54,210 nt of DNA from Colimorpha sp045222795 (GTDB lineage Bacteria > Bacteroidota > Bacteroidia > Bacteroidales > P3). The position numbers and the translations under genes were made by a program. Positions 23,290 through 32,487 of this stretch are shown piece by piece (within the stretch, counting starts at the first letter, position 1; every line of letters begins with the position of its first letter). Location: contig JBGUZF010000051.1 of NCBI GenBank assembly GCA_045222795.1, positions 1 through 54,210 on the forward strand, in the 5' to 3' direction. A model generated the notes under the pieces. That model did not search any database. It had not been told where the DNA came from and saw nothing but the letters and a program-made list of their open reading frames with translations.

Positions 23290-24041
23290 AACGACCGTAC
23301 AAAATAATGCTCATTCTGGCAGGCGCCCTTGCGCTGGCGGTGCTCGTCATTGTGGCCAACGTCAACCGTTCCCACTCGCAGGTGCGCGGCATTGAGGTGA
23401 GCATCCGTTACGGCCACACGCCCGTGCTTGTCAACGAGCAGACCGTGGCCGACAGCATCCTAGCCGCACTTCCGCACATCACGGCGCAACTTGTCGGCGA
23501 CGTCGACCGCAAGGCCGTTGCCGAGGCTGCGTCACATGTGCCCTACCTGCGCGACATCAGCACTTCGGTGAGCGTCAGCGGCAAGGTGGTGGTGCGCGCC
23601 GCACAGCGCCGCCCCATAGCACGCCTGTTCTATGGCGTCCGCGAGCTTTATTTCGACGAGGAAGGTGTCATGATGCCCATAAGCCGCACGGGCGACTGCA
23701 ACGTGCTGGTGGCCGGCGGCAACTTCACCGAGCCCCTGCGCCTCGACAGCCTCAACAGCCAGACACAGGCGCTGGTCACGCTGGCCAACTTCCTTGACAA
23801 CGAGAGAAAATACCGCACCCTGGTAGACCAGATATACATCGAGCGCGACGGCGACATCATGATGGTGCCCAAGCTCGGCGACCACATCATAGAACTCGGC
23901 ACCACCGACGACCTCGACACGAAATTCAGCAACCTCCTCGCCTTCTACCGCCGCGGCATGCCGCGCGCAGGGTGGAACACCTACTCCAAGGTGAGTCTCA
24001 AATACCGCGGGCAGGTTGTATGCACCAAAGAAACGAAATAA
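23286..24041 (+). CDS. ftsQ: FtsQ-like division protein
   Basis: 251 aa bitopic protein with a short cytoplasmic N-terminus, one transmembrane helix (IMLILAGALALAVLVIVANV) and a periplasmic POTRA/FtsQ region (VRGIEVSIRY, VAEAASHVPYLRDISTSVSVSGKVVVRAAQRRPIARLF). Sequence identity to proteobacterial FtsQ is low; assignment is from the architecture, the POTRA-like core and the murC-ftsQ-ftsA order. ATGA overlap with murC. Confidence 0.88.
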   Translation: MKRPYKIMLILAGALALAVLVIVANVNRSHSQVRGIEVSIRYGHTPVLVNEQTVADSILAALPHITAQLVGDVDRKAVAEAASHVPYLRDISTSVSVSGKVVVRAAQRRPIARLFYGVRELYFDEEGVMMPISRTGDCNVLVAGGNFTEPLRLDSLNSQTQALVTLANFLDNERKYRTLVDQIYIERDGDIMMVPKLGDHIIELGTTDDLDTKFSNLLAFYRRGMPRAGWNTYSKVSLKYRGQVVCTKETK

Positions 24042-24060
24042 ACAAACAATACAACAAATC

Positions 24061-25470
24061 ATGGACAACGAAATCATTGTAGGCCTTGACATTGGCACCA
24101 CGAAGATAGCCTGCTTCGTAGGTATGCAAGGCGAAAACGGGAAAGTAAAGATTATCGGTGCCGGCAAGACGGCATCGGCGGGAGTGGAGAACGGCGTTGT
24201 GAAAAGCATCACCGGCGCCGCCGAATCCATCACCAAGGCCGTCAACGAGGCAGCCGACCAGGCGGGGGTCGACATCGACGAGGTGTGGGTAGGCATTGCG
24301 GGCCAGCACATCAAGTCCAATCCCAGCCACGGCAGCATCATGATACCTGCCGACCACACCCTCATCCAGGAGGAGGATGTCGAGCGTCTCATCGCCGAGC
24401 AGTACAACATCCAGTTGCCCCCAGGCGAGGAGATTATCCATGTATTCCCCCAGCAGTACATCGTCGACCGCGAGCCCCTGAGCCGCGAGATACCTCCTGT
24501 GGGTGTCGCCGGCAAGAGCCTCGAGGCCGACTTCCACATGGTCACTGCCAACGTGCAGAATCTGCAGTACATCAAGTATGCCGTCGAGCATGCAGGTCTG
24601 AAGATCAAGGGCGTTGTCCTCGAACCCATAGCCTCGGCGAAGGCTGTCCTCGACAACAGCGACCGTGACGCAGGCGTAGCCATGGTGGACATCGGTGGCG
24701 GCACCACCGATATCGCCATCTTCCACGACGACATCATCCGCCATACCTCCGTGCTGCCGCTGGCAGGCAACGCCATCACCAACGACATCCGCGAGGGCTG
24801 CAACATCCTCAAGAAGCAGGCCGAGAGCCTCAAGGTGAAGTTCGGCTCGTGCCTCGTCCAGGCAGTCTCCGAGAACGACGTCATCTCCATCCCCGGCATC
24901 CGCAGCCAGGCCTCGCGCGAGATATACGTCAAGACCCTCGCTGGCATCATCAACGCCCGTACCAAGATGATACTGGAGCAGGTCGACTACGAGATAAAGC
25001 TCTCCGGCTACAGCAACAAGCTCATCGCCGGCGTGGTGCTCACCGGTGGCGGCGCACAGCTCAAGAACATCAAGGAGCTCTGCGAGCTTATCACCACCAC
25101 CGACTCCCGCATCGGTATCCCCAACGAGCACCTCGACCCCGAGAGCGTCTCCTACGCCGAGCTGGCACACCCCATGTATGCCACAGGTATAGGTCTTGTG
25201 CTCTACGGTCTCGAGCAATCTAAATCCAAGCAGGGCGAAGAAGAGGAGAAGGCCCCCGCCACCAAGAAGAAACCCGCTTCGAACGGCCATATCGACCTCT
25301 TCGACGACATGCCCGAGACTCCGAAACCCGAACAACCCGCAACAGAAGCGGCAGAGGACAACGTCAAAGGCAAGAAAGAGAAGACAAAAGAAAAGGGCAA
25401 GGGCGGTAAATTCGAGGATGTACTGGGACGATTCTTCACTTCAGTGTTCAACGAAGGAATCGACGACTAA
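24061..25470 (+). CDS. ftsA: cell division protein FtsA
   Basis: 469 aa actin-like ATPase that tethers FtsZ to the membrane. VGLDIGTTKIACFVG (phosphate 1), MVDIGGGTTDIAIF (phosphate 2) and GVVLTGGGAQLKNIKEL (adenosine motif) are clear. The start at 24061 is chosen because an upstream in-frame ATG (24016) lies inside ftsQ and adds no homology. A Lys/Glu/Pro-rich linker of about 60 residues precedes the C-terminal amphipathic membrane-targeting helix (FEDVLGRFFTSVFNE). Confidence 0.96.
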   Translation: MDNEIIVGLDIGTTKIACFVGMQGENGKVKIIGAGKTASAGVENGVVKSITGAAESITKAVNEAADQAGVDIDEVWVGIAGQHIKSNPSHGSIMIPADHTLIQEEDVERLIAEQYNIQLPPGEEIIHVFPQQYIVDREPLSREIPPVGVAGKSLEADFHMVTANVQNLQYIKYAVEHAGLKIKGVVLEPIASAKAVLDNSDRDAGVAMVDIGGGTTDIAIFHDDIIRHTSVLPLAGNAITNDIREGCNILKKQAESLKVKFGSCLVQAVSENDVISIPGIRSQASREIYVKTLAGIINARTKMILEQVDYEIKLSGYSNKLIAGVVLTGGGAQLKNIKELCELITTTDSRIGIPNEHLDPESVSYAELAHPMYATGIGLVLYGLEQSKSKQGEEEEKAPATKKKPASNGHIDLFDDMPETPKPEQPATEAAEDNVKGKKEKTKEKGKGGKFEDVLGRFFTSVFNEGIDD

Positions 25471-25628
25471 TCTGGCACAGGAAAAAGGAATTGTGTATTA
25501 AAATGTTGAAAACTAATCGTTAGTCCCATCAAACAAACGCTCGAAAAGTTGTATTTTTACACTGCCAAATTAGTAGGCATTATTTCAATAACGAAATCTT
25601 TTTCAATAAGATAGAAACAAGCAAGCAC

Positions 25629-27305
25629 ATGGAAGATACAAACAACAATGCATTTTTCACCTTCGATTCGCCCAAAGGGCAGTCGTCCTACATCAAAGTC
25701 ATCGGTGTAGGCGGTGGCGGCGGCAACGCTGTCAACCACATGTTCCGTCAAGGCATCAAGGGCGTCGACTTCATCGTCTGCAACACCGACATGAAGGCCC
25801 TCAACGCAAGCCCCGTCCCCAACAAAATACCGCTGGGCGACCTGGGTCTTGGCGCCGGCAACAAGCCCGAGCGTGCCCGTCAGGCTGCTCTTGACAAAGA
25901 GAAGGAAATCCGCGAGGCTTTGGAGCACAACACGCAGATGCTCTTCATCACCGCCGGTATGGGCGGTGGTACGGGCACTGGCGCAGCCCCCGTGATTGCC
26001 GAGATTGCCAAGAGCATCGAACTTGAAAACGACGACACCAAGCACATCCTTGTCGTGGCCATCGTCACGCTGCCCTTCAGCACCGAGGGCCGTCGCCGTC
26101 GCGAGCAGGCCGAGGCCGGCATCGTGGAACTCAGCAAGCATGTCGATTCCATCCTTGTCATCAACAACGACAAGCTGCTTTCCTTCAAAGACTTCACCCT
26201 CTCCAAAGCCTTCGGCATGGCCAACGACGTGCTGCTCACAGCAGCCAAGGGCATTGCAGAGATCATCACCGTCGACGCCTATGTCAATATCGACTTCCAG
26301 GATGTCAACACCGTGATGGAGAAGAGCGGCACCGCCCTGATGGGCGCCGGTAGCGGCCGCGGCGAGAACCGCGCCCACGACGCCATCGAGGCCGCCACCA
26401 CCAGCGTGCTCCTCAACGACAACGATATCCGCGGCGCCAAGAACGTGCTCATCTACTACTCCTACTCGCCCGAACACGAAATCACCATGGCCGAGCTGGG
26501 CGAGATCACCGACTACCTGAGCGAGAAGACCAACGGCAGCGCCGACGTCATCTGGGGTGCCGGTGCCGACGAAACCCTCGACGACGAACTGAATGTGACC
26601 CTCATCGCCACCGGTTTCGAGAAGAACGTGGTGATTGAATCAGGTCCCAACGTTATCAAACTCGAGGACAACCCCACCGACGAGGTGAAGGTCTCCGTCA
26701 AAGAGCCGAAGGCCGAGACGACAATCATCCCCGAGGCCGTGATAATTCCCGAGCCTGTGGTCATCGCCGAAACCGTGGCCGCCGCCAAGCCCGAACCCAA
26801 GCCCGAACCCGTGGCTGAGATCGAGACCGAGCCCGTGGCCGTTGTCGGCGAGAAACGCATCTTCATGCTCGAAGACGAAGAGCCCGTCGAAGAGGTCAAG
26901 CCCGTGGTGCGCAACATCCGTGCCGGCAGCGAAGAGTTCAAGACCGAGATCGACACCATGGTCGACGAGATACACCTTGTGTCGCACGACGACGACACCG
27001 TCATGGTGGCCGAGCCTGTGGTCGAAACGGCCAAGGCCATTGAGCCCGCTCCCGCCTACCGCTCGGCTTTCGAGAACGACAACGACGTGGCCACCGCCGC
27101 CGACCGCATACGCCGCATCCACGACCTGCTGCGCAACAACCCCAGCGGCGCCGATATCGTGCAGAATATGACCACCGAGCAGATCACCGATGACGCCCTC
27201 TACGAAGGTCAGTCTTCGGCCGCCCGCGAGGCTTCCTCGTTCTCCATGCGCGCCGACGGCACCATGGCCAAGAACCCCTACCTCTACGGCAACCAGCCCG
27301 ACTAA
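25629..27305 (+). CDS. ftsZ: cell division protein FtsZ
   Basis: 558 aa tubulin-like GTPase that forms the division ring. IKVIGVGGGGGNAVNHM, the tubulin signature MGGGTGTGAAPVIAEIA and T7 loop residues (NVDFQD-like NIDFQDVNTVM) are present. After about residue 340 comes a long acidic, Pro/Val-rich linker of over 100 residues (many EPV and KPEP units), then a C-terminal peptide region (IRRIHDLLRNNPSGAD) and a short tail. A 158-bp AT-rich gap separates it from ftsA, so it may have its own promoter. Confidence 0.97.
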   Translation: MEDTNNNAFFTFDSPKGQSSYIKVIGVGGGGGNAVNHMFRQGIKGVDFIVCNTDMKALNASPVPNKIPLGDLGLGAGNKPERARQAALDKEKEIREALEHNTQMLFITAGMGGGTGTGAAPVIAEIAKSIELENDDTKHILVVAIVTLPFSTEGRRRREQAEAGIVELSKHVDSILVINNDKLLSFKDFTLSKAFGMANDVLLTAAKGIAEIITVDAYVNIDFQDVNTVMEKSGTALMGAGSGRGENRAHDAIEAATTSVLLNDNDIRGAKNVLIYYSYSPEHEITMAELGEITDYLSEKTNGSADVIWGAGADETLDDELNVTLIATGFEKNVVIESGPNVIKLEDNPTDEVKVSVKEPKAETTIIPEAVIIPEPVVIAETVAAAKPEPKPEPVAEIETEPVAVVGEKRIFMLEDEEPVEEVKPVVRNIRAGSEEFKTEIDTMVDEIHLVSHDDDTVMVAEPVVETAKAIEPAPAYRSAFENDNDVATAADRIRRIHDLLRNNPSGADIVQNMTTEQITDDALYEGQSSAAREASSFSMRADGTMAKNPYLYGNQPD

Positions 27306-27309
27306 ACCG

Positions 27310-28194
27310 ATGAACAAAAAACTAGTCGGCACACTGTGCGCCATTGGCGCTGCCGTGTGCTACGGCACCAACCCCCTAGGGGCGTTGAATCTCTACACCG
27401 AGGGCATGAACACGCCCTCGGTGCTTTTCTACCGCTTCGGCCTGGCATGGGTGATAGTGGCCATAGTGATGCTGTTCCGTAAGGAGAGCCTGCGCGTCGA
27501 CAAACGCGAGTTCCTGACCCTCAGCGCCCTCGGCGTGCTGTTCATCTTCTCGTCGCTCACCCTCTACCTCAGCTTCCGCCTGATGCCCGCTGGCGTGGCC
27601 TCCACCATCCTGTTCACCTATCCCGTGATGACAGCAGTCATCATGGCTCTTTTCTTCCACGAACGCGTGCGCCTGGGCACCGTTACTGCCATCGCCCTGA
27701 GCCTCGTCGGCGTGCTGCTGCTCTACTGGGGCGACCCCAGCGGAGCGCTAAGCATCGCGGGCGTCGTGCTGGTGCTGGTGTCGGCACTGACCTACGCTCT
27801 GTATATCATCGTCGTCGACAAGTCGCCCTTGGCGATGTCGTCGTTCAAGATAAACTTCTACGTGCTTTTCTATTGCGCCGCCGGCATGGCCCTCTTCGCC
27901 CTGCTTAGCGGCCAGCCGCTGATGCTACCGCCCACGCCGCGTGCATGGCTGTGGGTGTCGTGGCTCGCCGTGGTGCCCGCCATCATGGCGCTGGTGATGA
28001 TGGTCTACGCCGCCAAATACCTCGGCAGCACGCCGACGGCCATCCTCGGTGCCCTCGAGCCCACCACGGCGGTGCTTATCGGAGTCCTGGTCTTCAGCGA
28101 GCCCTTCACCCTGCGCCTGCTCTTCGGCATAGTGCTCATCCTCGCCGCCGTAGTGCTCGTGGTGCTCGCCAAAGACAGCCGCGCCAGCAACTGA
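27310..28194 (+). CDS. EamA/DMT family transporter
   Basis: 294 aa with about ten transmembrane helices in two EamA repeats (ICYGTNP-like AVCYGTNPLGALN near the start; LTYALYIIVVDKSPLAM in the middle). Drug/metabolite transporters of this family export amino acids or small metabolites; the substrate cannot be called. The reading frame is open back to 27190 inside ftsZ, but the ATG at 27310, four bases after the ftsZ stop, begins the first helix. Likely cotranscribed with ftsZ. Confidence 0.92.
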   Translation: MNKKLVGTLCAIGAAVCYGTNPLGALNLYTEGMNTPSVLFYRFGLAWVIVAIVMLFRKESLRVDKREFLTLSALGVLFIFSSLTLYLSFRLMPAGVASTILFTYPVMTAVIMALFFHERVRLGTVTAIALSLVGVLLLYWGDPSGALSIAGVVLVLVSALTYALYIIVVDKSPLAMSSFKINFYVLFYCAAGMALFALLSGQPLMLPPTPRAWLWVSWLAVVPAIMALVMMVYAAKYLGSTPTAILGALEPTTAVLIGVLVFSEPFTLRLLFGIVLILAAVVLVVLAKDSRASN

Positions 28195-28206
28195 TACGCT
28201 ACAGAA

Positions 28207-28249
28207 CCACTACGGTTCCTCTACGGCTCCTCTCCGCCTCCCCTCCGGC
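28207..28249. repeat. 11-bp-period array, second copy of array A type
   Basis: CGG/CCG core G residues fall at 28214, 28225, 28236 and 28247, 11 bp apart. Units shift from CTACGGTTCCT through CTACGGCTCCT to CTCCGCCTCCC, so the array grades into the sequence seen at 11543-11597. Confidence 0.8.
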
Positions 28250-28272
28250 ATTACAAACAAATGTTAAAAATC
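28235..28272. repeat. dispersed 38-bp module, copy 2
   Basis: One mismatch to 11581-11618. Both copies follow an 11-bp array and end in AAATGTTAAAAATC. The orientation is the same in both copies. Confidence 0.85.
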
Positions 28273-28300
28273 TCACACCAACACCACATCATCGCCACCG

Positions 28301-28356
28301 GAGGGTGATGTGGGGGTGATGCGGGGGTGAAGTGGGGGTGAAGTGGATGTGAAGTG
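28301..28356. repeat. 11-bp-period array D (GGGTGAAGTGG)
   Basis: Five units; the T of GGTGA (GTGA in the last) is at 28306, 28317, 28328, 28339 and 28350. Variants include GGGTGATGCGG and GGGTGAAGTGG. Confidence 0.85.
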
Positions 28357-28559
28357 GGTGGGGTTTAAAGGCTGAGTTTCAGTGGGTTAGAAATGTTAAA
28401 ATCGTATAAGTTGCTGTGAACGTGTCGGGTAGGAGCAAAAATAATGAATAATGAGTGATGAATTATGAATGATGAACAGGTAGGGGTGGAACGGATAATG
28501 ACGCAACGACATTAGCATTTTTTAACATATAAATGTTATAAAATGTGAAATAATAGTAG

Positions 28560-28567
28560 TACTTTTG
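28560..28567 (+). promoter_or_regulatory. -7 element of the gpsA promoter
   Basis: TACTTTTG matches TAnnTTTG, 36 nt before the gpsA ATG. No good -33 TTG is seen at 19-22 nt, where the sequence is AT-rich. Confidence 0.5.
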
Positions 28568-28603
28568 CACATCGAATTGTGACCACGGAATGCCGCGGCC
28601 ACT

Positions 28604-29623
28604 ATGTGTGAACTAATGATACAGAGCATGATAGCTGTTATTGGCAGTGGCAGTTGGGCCACGGCAATAGTCAAAATATTACAGGAGAACAGTCAGCAGA
28701 GGGTGAATTGGTGGGCCCGGAGCAGGGAGGTGGCCGACGAAATAATGGCCACGGGGCACAACCCCCGGCATCTCCCCGAGTTGCAGCTCGACCCCTCGCG
28801 TCTGTGGGTCAGCGACGACCTGCAGGCCGTGGTGGAGGCCAGCGACGAACTGCTGCTTGCCGTACCCTCGGCCTATATCGACCGTGTGCTTTCGAAGCTG
28901 CCCCCCGAGGCGCTCAAGAACCACCGCATCATCTCGGCGGTAAAGGGCACGCTGCCCGACTGCTGCATGAGCATCTCGCAATATGTGGAGCAGACCTTGG
29001 GCGTGCAGCCCGACGACATCTGCGTCGTCAGCGGTCCCAGCCACGCCGAGGAGGTGGCCCACGGCATGCCCACCTACCTCACCGCCGCCTCGCGCAACGA
29101 GGCCTTCGCCCGCGAAGTGGCCGACCGTCTGCGCAGCCACTATATCATCACTTCGGTAAGCACCGACATCGACGGCGTGGAACGCTGCGGCCTCGCCAAG
29201 AACATCTACGCTATCGCCGCGGGCATAGGCAGCGGCCTGGGCTACGGCGACAACCTCAACGCCGTGCTCACCGCCGGCGCCATCCGCGAGATGAGTCACC
29301 TGTTGGAGAAGAACCTCCCGCTCCCGAGCCGCAACATCCTGGACAACTGCTACCTCGGCGACCTGACAGTCACCTGCTGGTCGCGCCACAGCCGCAACCG
29401 CGCCCTCGGCGAGGCCGTGGCTCGCGGCGAGAAGCCCGAGGAGGTCTTCGCACGCACAGGCAGCATTGCCGAGGGCTACTATTCGGTGCGCAACATGCAC
29501 CGCATAGCCAAAAGCAACGGCAGCACCGACCGCATACCCATAGCCGAAGCCGTCTACCGCATCCTCTACAAGGACGCCGACCCCAGGCAGGAGATGCAAC
29601 ACCTGATTGAGACTGTACTCTGA
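28604..29623 (+). CDS. gpsA: NAD(P)H-dependent glycerol-3-phosphate dehydrogenase
   Basis: 339 aa. Reduces dihydroxyacetone phosphate to sn-glycerol-3-phosphate for phospholipid synthesis. IAVIGSGSWATAIVKIL (dinucleotide fold), ISAVKGTLPD, VVSGPSHAEEVA and the catalytic-Lys segment GLAKNIYAIAAGIGSGLGYG are diagnostic. Three in-frame ATGs (28604, 28616, 28628) are possible starts; the first is used because a -7 element lies at a suitable distance. The acyltransferase gene begins at the next base after the stop. Confidence 0.96.
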   Translation: MCELMIQSMIAVIGSGSWATAIVKILQENSQQRVNWWARSREVADEIMATGHNPRHLPELQLDPSRLWVSDDLQAVVEASDELLLAVPSAYIDRVLSKLPPEALKNHRIISAVKGTLPDCCMSISQYVEQTLGVQPDDICVVSGPSHAEEVAHGMPTYLTAASRNEAFAREVADRLRSHYIITSVSTDIDGVERCGLAKNIYAIAAGIGSGLGYGDNLNAVLTAGAIREMSHLLEKNLPLPSRNILDNCYLGDLTVTCWSRHSRNRALGEAVARGEKPEEVFARTGSIAEGYYSVRNMHRIAKSNGSTDRIPIAEAVYRILYKDADPRQEMQHLIETVL

Positions 29624-30709
29624 ATGGACTCCTTCGACGACATACGTCCCTACAACGACGCCGAGATCCCCGGCGCCATGCGGCATATCACCGAGTGGGA
29701 CCTCTTCCCACAGATGGTGCGCTTCATCTATCCCAACATAGACATCGACGAGGCCCGCGCACGCATACTCACCATACAGAACATCCACCAATTCCAGGCC
29801 ACGGTGATGAACGACGCCATACGCCGCATCATCAGCGAGACCACCGAGGGGTTCACCCACCACGGCCTGCACCACCTGCGCCGCGGCCAGCCCTACCTCT
29901 TCGTCTCCAACCATCGCGACATCACCCTCGACGCCTTCCTCCTGCAGCACCTGCTCATAGAGCACCGCGGCGACACCTCGCACATAGTCTTCGGGCAGAA
30001 CCTGCTGAGCATCCCCATCATGGAGGTGCTCTTCCGCAGCAACAAACTGATACGCATGGAGCGTGGCGGCACGCCGAGGGCTTTCTACAACAGCCTGCAG
30101 CACCTCTCCGACTACCTCAACCACCTCGTCGTCGACTGTCGCCAGTCGGTGTGGATAGCCCAGCGCAACGGACGCGCCAAGGACGGCATCGACGCCACGG
30201 CACCCGCCATGCTCAAGATGCTCACCCTCGGCGGCAAAGGCGACCCACAGCAGACCCTGCGCGACCTGCATCTGGTGCCTATAAGCATAAGCTATGAGTG
30301 GGACCCCTGCGACGCCATGAAGGCCACCGAGCTGCTGCAGAGCCGCAACGGAGCCTATCAGAAAGCCCCCGACGAGGACCTGAAGAGCGTAGTCACCGGT
30401 ATCATAGGCCACAAAGGCCATGTACACATGGAGATAGGGCGTCCACTGACACAACACGAACTGGTCCCTGCCGAAGGCGAGGAGCTCACCACGCATGTGG
30501 CGCGCGTGCTCGACCGCCGCATACGCGACGGCTACCGCCTGATGCCCACCAACTATGCCGCCTACGACATGCTCAACGGCCGCACACGGCGTGGCCGCTA
30601 CACCCAGCGCACCGTCGACACCCTCGCGGCACGTGCCGACGCACTGCCCCACCCCGACGCACGGCGCATACTCCTCGAGATGTACGCCAATCCCGTCAAA
30701 GCCATCTAA
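29624..30709 (+). CDS. glycerophospholipid acyltransferase (PlsC/PlsB-like family of Bacteroidota)
   Basis: 361 aa. Contains the acyltransferase block LFVSNHRDITLDAFLLQ (the Bacteroidota NHRD-x4-D variant of the NH-x4-D motif), a second motif RMERGGTPRAFYNSL and SVWIAQRNGRAKDG. Likely acylates glycerol-3-phosphate or its 1-acyl form at the inner membrane, which fits its position directly after gpsA. No signal peptide or clear transmembrane segment. Whether it acts first or second in phosphatidate synthesis is not decidable from sequence. Confidence 0.88.
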   Translation: MDSFDDIRPYNDAEIPGAMRHITEWDLFPQMVRFIYPNIDIDEARARILTIQNIHQFQATVMNDAIRRIISETTEGFTHHGLHHLRRGQPYLFVSNHRDITLDAFLLQHLLIEHRGDTSHIVFGQNLLSIPIMEVLFRSNKLIRMERGGTPRAFYNSLQHLSDYLNHLVVDCRQSVWIAQRNGRAKDGIDATAPAMLKMLTLGGKGDPQQTLRDLHLVPISISYEWDPCDAMKATELLQSRNGAYQKAPDEDLKSVVTGIIGHKGHVHMEIGRPLTQHELVPAEGEELTTHVARVLDRRIRDGYRLMPTNYAAYDMLNGRTRRGRYTQRTVDTLAARADALPHPDARRILLEMYANPVKAI

Positions 30710-30716
30710 TTCTTTT

Positions 30717-32147
30717 TTATGCGTAGAAGCGCTCGTCGAAACCGAGGAGATACACTCGACCGGTGGCGCGCGTGAAAGCGGTGTAGAGCCAGCGCAGGTA
30801 GTCGCGGTCGAGGCGCTGGTCGGGCGGAAGGAAGCCCTGGTCTATAATTACCGTACGCCACTGTCCGCCCTGTGTCTTGTGGCATGTGAGGGCATAGGAG
30901 AACTTGACCTGCAAGGCGTTATAGTAGGGGTTCTGGCGCAGCTCGCGCAGACGGTCGGCCTTGTGCGGCAGGTCGGCATAGTCCTCCATCACCGTGGTGT
31001 AGAGGCGTTCCTGCTCGTCGGCGGTGAGCGATGGCGACTCGCTGTAGAGCGTCGAGAGCATAATCTTGCAGTCGAGGGGCTGCTCGTCGGGGTAGTCGAC
31101 GAAACGCAGCGTGGCGTCGGCGAAGCGGAAGCCGTAGAGCTCTTGCACGTGGCGCACGCTGAGCACCTCGACGATGTCGCCATTGGCGATGAAGCCTATG
31201 GTGCTGTCGCTGTCGAGCCAGAAGTAGTTGTTCTTGACCACCATGAGGTAGTCGCCGGCATTGACCTCCTCCTCGCGGAAGAGGACGCTGGCGCGGATGC
31301 CCTGGTTGAAGAGGTTGGCGCGCTTGTTGCTACGGGTGACGACGACGACATCCTCGAGGCCATCGCCAGAGTATTCGCGGTTGAGCACCTCCATGAGGTC
31401 CTGACCGTTGAGGTTCACCACGTCGTCGGCAGTGTCGAAGAGCGGGAGCTGTGCCTCGTCGGCCATCTGCATGTCGGCTATCTGGCCGCGGAGGGCCGTG
31501 GCGTTGGCGAGGATGCCCGAGAGACTCTGCTGGCGCACCACCTCGGTGAGTTCCTGCGAGAGGAGGTTGAGGCCGAAGGAGGCCTTGAGGTAGGCGGCGT
31601 CGAGGGCGGGACTCTCGCTTTGGCCCACGGGTGGCAGCTGGGCGGTGTCGCCGATGAGCATCAGGCGGCAGTGGTTGCCGCTGTAGACATATTCCACCAG
31701 GTCCTCGAGAAGACTATGACGCGAGGAGGTAGGCTCGATGCCTATCATCGATGCCTCGTCAACGATGAAGAGGGTGTGGCTATGCTTGTTGACGGCGCGC
31801 ATGGTGCGCATCTGGCCTGTGGCGTCGGTGGCCGTCATGTAGATCTTCTTGTGGATGGTGAAAGCCTGGCGGCCGCTGTAGCCCGAGAGCACCTTGGCGG
31901 CGCGGCCCGTAGGTGCCAGCAGGAGCGAGTTGACACGCAGCTGCGGCAGGGTGCGTATGAGTGCCGAGACGAGGGACGTCTTGCCGGTGCCTGCGTAGCC
32001 GCGCAGCAGGAATGCCGACCGGGGGTCGGAGTCATAGAGGAAACGCGCCATCAAAGCGCAAGCCTCCCGCTGCCCGTCGGTAGGATTGTGCGGGAAGCGG
32101 GAGAGTATAAGTTGGGTTACCGATTGTTCTACGCCGTGCGTAGCCAC
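30717..32147 (-). CDS. RecD-like SF1 DNA helicase (AAA_30/UvrD_C_2)
   Basis: 476 aa. Walker A GYAGTGKTS (about 50-58), Walker B FIVDEASM (D130-E131), and the C-terminal helicase motifs ALTCHKTQGGQW and YTAFTRATGRVYLLGF identify a superfamily 1B 5'-3' helicase related to RecD/RecD2 but without the long N-terminal domains. Probably acts in recombination or repair. GTG start at 32147, three bases after the secG stop, so it is likely translated from the secG transcript. Convergent with the acyltransferase gene, with only 7 bp between stops. Confidence 0.9.
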   Translation of the reverse strand: MATHGVEQSVTQLILSRFPHNPTDGQREACALMARFLYDSDPRSAFLLRGYAGTGKTSLVSALIRTLPQLRVNSLLLAPTGRAAKVLSGYSGRQAFTIHKKIYMTATDATGQMRTMRAVNKHSHTLFIVDEASMIGIEPTSSRHSLLEDLVEYVYSGNHCRLMLIGDTAQLPPVGQSESPALDAAYLKASFGLNLLSQELTEVVRQQSLSGILANATALRGQIADMQMADEAQLPLFDTADDVVNLNGQDLMEVLNREYSGDGLEDVVVVTRSNKRANLFNQGIRASVLFREEEVNAGDYLMVVKNNYFWLDSDSTIGFIANGDIVEVLSVRHVQELYGFRFADATLRFVDYPDEQPLDCKIMLSTLYSESPSLTADEQERLYTTVMEDYADLPHKADRLRELRQNPYYNALQVKFSYALTCHKTQGGQWRTVIIDQGFLPPDQRLDRDYLRWLYTAFTRATGRVYLLGFDERFYA

Positions 32148-32150
32148 TGC

Positions 32151-32471
32151 TTATTCGGCTACGGGAGTGGTTGTGGGGGCGGCGTTCTGCTGGACGGGGA
32201 CCTCGACTGCGGTGGTCACCTGGGTACCAGTCTCAGAGCCACCGGTCTGGATCTTCTTGGCCACAGGGGCGGCAAGGCTGAGGACTATAAGTATGGCAGC
32301 GAGCCACCAGGTAGCCTTCTCTATGAAGTCGGCCGACTGACGGGCGCCGAGCACCTGTGTGGGAGCCGAGAAATTGGCGGCGAGGCCACCACCTTTGGAG
32401 TTCTGGACCAATACTACCAGCGCAAGCAATACGCAGACTACGATAATCAGGATTACGATAAACGTGTACAT
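32151..32471 (-). CDS. secG: preprotein translocase subunit SecG
   Basis: 106 aa inner-membrane subunit of SecYEG. Two transmembrane helices (about 1-24 and 55-72) flank the conserved cytoplasmic loop VLVQNSKGGGLAANFSAP. The C-terminal tail is Thr/Pro/Ala-rich and longer than in E. coli, as is common in Bacteroidota. Confidence 0.95.
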   Translation of the reverse strand: MYTFIVILIIVVCVLLALVVLVQNSKGGGLAANFSAPTQVLGARQSADFIEKATWWLAAILIVLSLAAPVAKKIQTGGSETGTQVTTAVEVPVQQNAAPTTTPVAE

Positions 32472-32487
32472 CTTTTTCTTTACTAAG

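Larger units (their letters stand above)
28195..28603. other. repeat-rich spacer between the EamA gene and gpsA
   Basis: 409 bp with no gene. It holds two 11-bp-period arrays, the second copy of the 38-bp module, another GAAATGTTAAAATCG motif (about 28391), an AATAATGAATAATGAGTGAT-type degenerate stretch (about 28440-28482), and the gpsA promoter near the end. Confidence 0.7.

Noticed and set aside
25471..25628. A dedicated ftsZ promoter
   Set aside because: TATTTTTA at 25552 resembles a -7 box but no TTG-like element lies 19-22 nt upstream; not strong enough to list.
28679..30652. 657-codon minus-strand frame across gpsA and the acyltransferase
   Set aside because: Spans two plus-strand genes with clear motifs; shadow.
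30555..32486. 643-codon plus-strand frame across the helicase and secG genes
   Set aside because: It crosses the end of the acyltransferase gene and the antisense of two clear genes; no recognisable domain.
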